Below the pieces are notes generated by a model that saw nothing but the letters and a program-made list of their open reading frames with translations, was not told the origin of the DNA and did no database searches. From NCBI GenBank assembly GCA_910579455.1, contig CAJTUT010000003.1, positions 43,882 to 107,881 on the forward strand: DNA of 64,000 nucleotides, given 5' to 3'. The stretch is from an uncultured Bacilli bacterium (GTDB lineage Bacteria > Bacillota_I > Bacilli_A > RF39 > UBA660). Both the position numbers and the translations under genes were made by a program. Shown here piece by piece: positions 63,724 to 64,000 of this stretch; positions within the stretch are counted from its first letter, which is position 1; every line of letters starts with the position of its first letter.

Positions 63724-64000
63724 ATGATATATGTTGGAATAGATATATCTAAATACAAACACGATTGTTTCATCTGTAAAGATACAGGTGAAGTCATTGT
63801 AGAAAATTTATCTTTTGATAACAACAAAAAAGGATTTCAACAGTTTTTAGACTTATTGAAACCCTATGATAATTCTAATGTCCACATCGGATTAGAAGCC
63901 ACTGGACATTATGGTTTGAATTTGAAATTGTTCTTAGAGAAAAACAATTATAGTTTTATGGAATTTAATCCTCTTTTAGTAAAAGAATTTTATAAATCTT
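63724..64000 (+). CDS. IS110-family transposase, N-terminal part
   Basis: The first 92 codons of a DEDD recombinase. It starts MIYVGIDISKYKHD with the first catalytic Asp in GIDIS, and GLEATGHYG carries the catalytic Glu, as in the RuvC-like domain of IS110 proteins. The AAGGAGGTG ribosome site is near-perfect. The rest, including the C-terminal Tnp domain with the nucleophilic Ser, is beyond the window. A 10-bp complement (TTGATTAGTT at 63612 and its reverse complement at 63700-63709) could hide or present this site. Confidence 0.92.
   Translation, partial: MIYVGIDISKYKHDCFICKDTGEVIVENLSFDNNKKGFQQFLDLLKPYDNSNVHIGLEATGHYGLNLKLFLEKNNYSFMEFNPLLVKEFYKS

Larger units (their letters stand above)
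63481..64000 (+). mobile_element. IS110-family insertion sequence, left part, cut by window end
   Basis: The IS110-type recombinase gene starts at 63724 and runs off the window. About 190-240 bases of non-coding DNA precede it, as expected for IS110-group elements whose bridge RNA is encoded at the left end. IS110 elements usually have no clear terminal inverted repeats and make no target duplication, so I cannot fix the left edge; it lies somewhere between 63443 and about 63530. Confidence 0.75.

Overview
The window is AT-rich (GC looks like about 30%) and densely coded. It uses the standard bacterial code, with TGA as a stop. It looks like the chromosome of a spore-forming, low-GC, gut-type Firmicute, probably in or near Erysipelotrichia/Mollicute-like Bacilli. 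Three things support this. Sporulation genes are present (sigK, sigG, ylmC/ymxH, yunB, a yutH-like coat kinase gene). Bacillus gene order is kept in several places (yqeG-yqeH, sepF-divIVA-ileS, sigG-ylmC, yutI/yutH/yutD/yunB, rimP-nusA-ylxR-infB). A bile-salt-hydrolase homologue and pyruvate formate-lyase point to an anaerobic gut life. Species is inference only.

Layout. 1-8.9 kb: yqeG-yqeH, an Ig-domain polysaccharide deacetylase, sigK, a decayed gene, murE, an arginase-fold protein with eroded metal ligands, and a soluble DHH phosphodiesterase. 8.9-14.2 kb: sepF-divIVA, then an isoleucine T-box that leads into a Na+/Ca2+ exchanger and ileS. 14.3-16.9 kb: a HerA-type ATPase divergent from an orphan MvaI/BcnI-like endonuclease. 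17.0-18.3 kb: twelve normal tRNAs and one degenerate tRNA-Ser behind a near-consensus promoter. 18.3-23 kb: the yut/yun sporulation neighbourhood with an unrecognised 498-aa coiled-coil protein. 23-28 kb: pflA/pflB, a methyltransferase, ylmC and sigG. 28.4-29.3 kb: an HD-hydrolase pseudogene that has lost its HD core. 29.4-35.9 kb: TtcA-like thiolase, thioredoxin-like protein, pseudouridine synthase, acetyltransferase, bile salt hydrolase family protein and pgi. 35.9-43.6 kb: a 2,552-aa cyclic beta-glucan synthase-like protein. 43.7-44.7 kb: five more tRNAs. 44.8-51.9 kb: a frame-disrupted glycerophosphodiesterase, a kinase-like gene, an ABC exporter, then ddl and a membrane-anchored murF. 52-57.5 kb: rbfA and the rimP-nusA-ylxR-infB operon, with decayed DNA between infB and rbfA. 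57.8-63.4 kb: a CPBP protease, a membrane protein, a metallophosphoesterase-fold pseudoenzyme, a penicillin-binding carboxypeptidase, a zinc-peptidase-like lipoprotein and a low-Mr phosphatase. 63.5-64.0 kb: the left part of an IS110-family element, cut by the window edge, with a structured leader that may encode a bridge RNA.

Most genes lie on the minus strand in short operons with strong GGAGG-type ribosome sites, and convergent pairs share bidirectional terminators. Peptidoglycan synthesis and remodelling (murE, murF, ddl, dac, deacetylase), sporulation, translation (tRNAs, ileS, infB, nusA, rbfA, yqeH) and fermentation dominate. The least ordinary parts are the IS110 leader, the HerA/MvaI-like pair, two intact genes for catalytically eroded enzyme folds, the T-box operon with an ion exchanger as first gene, and several genes caught in decay.
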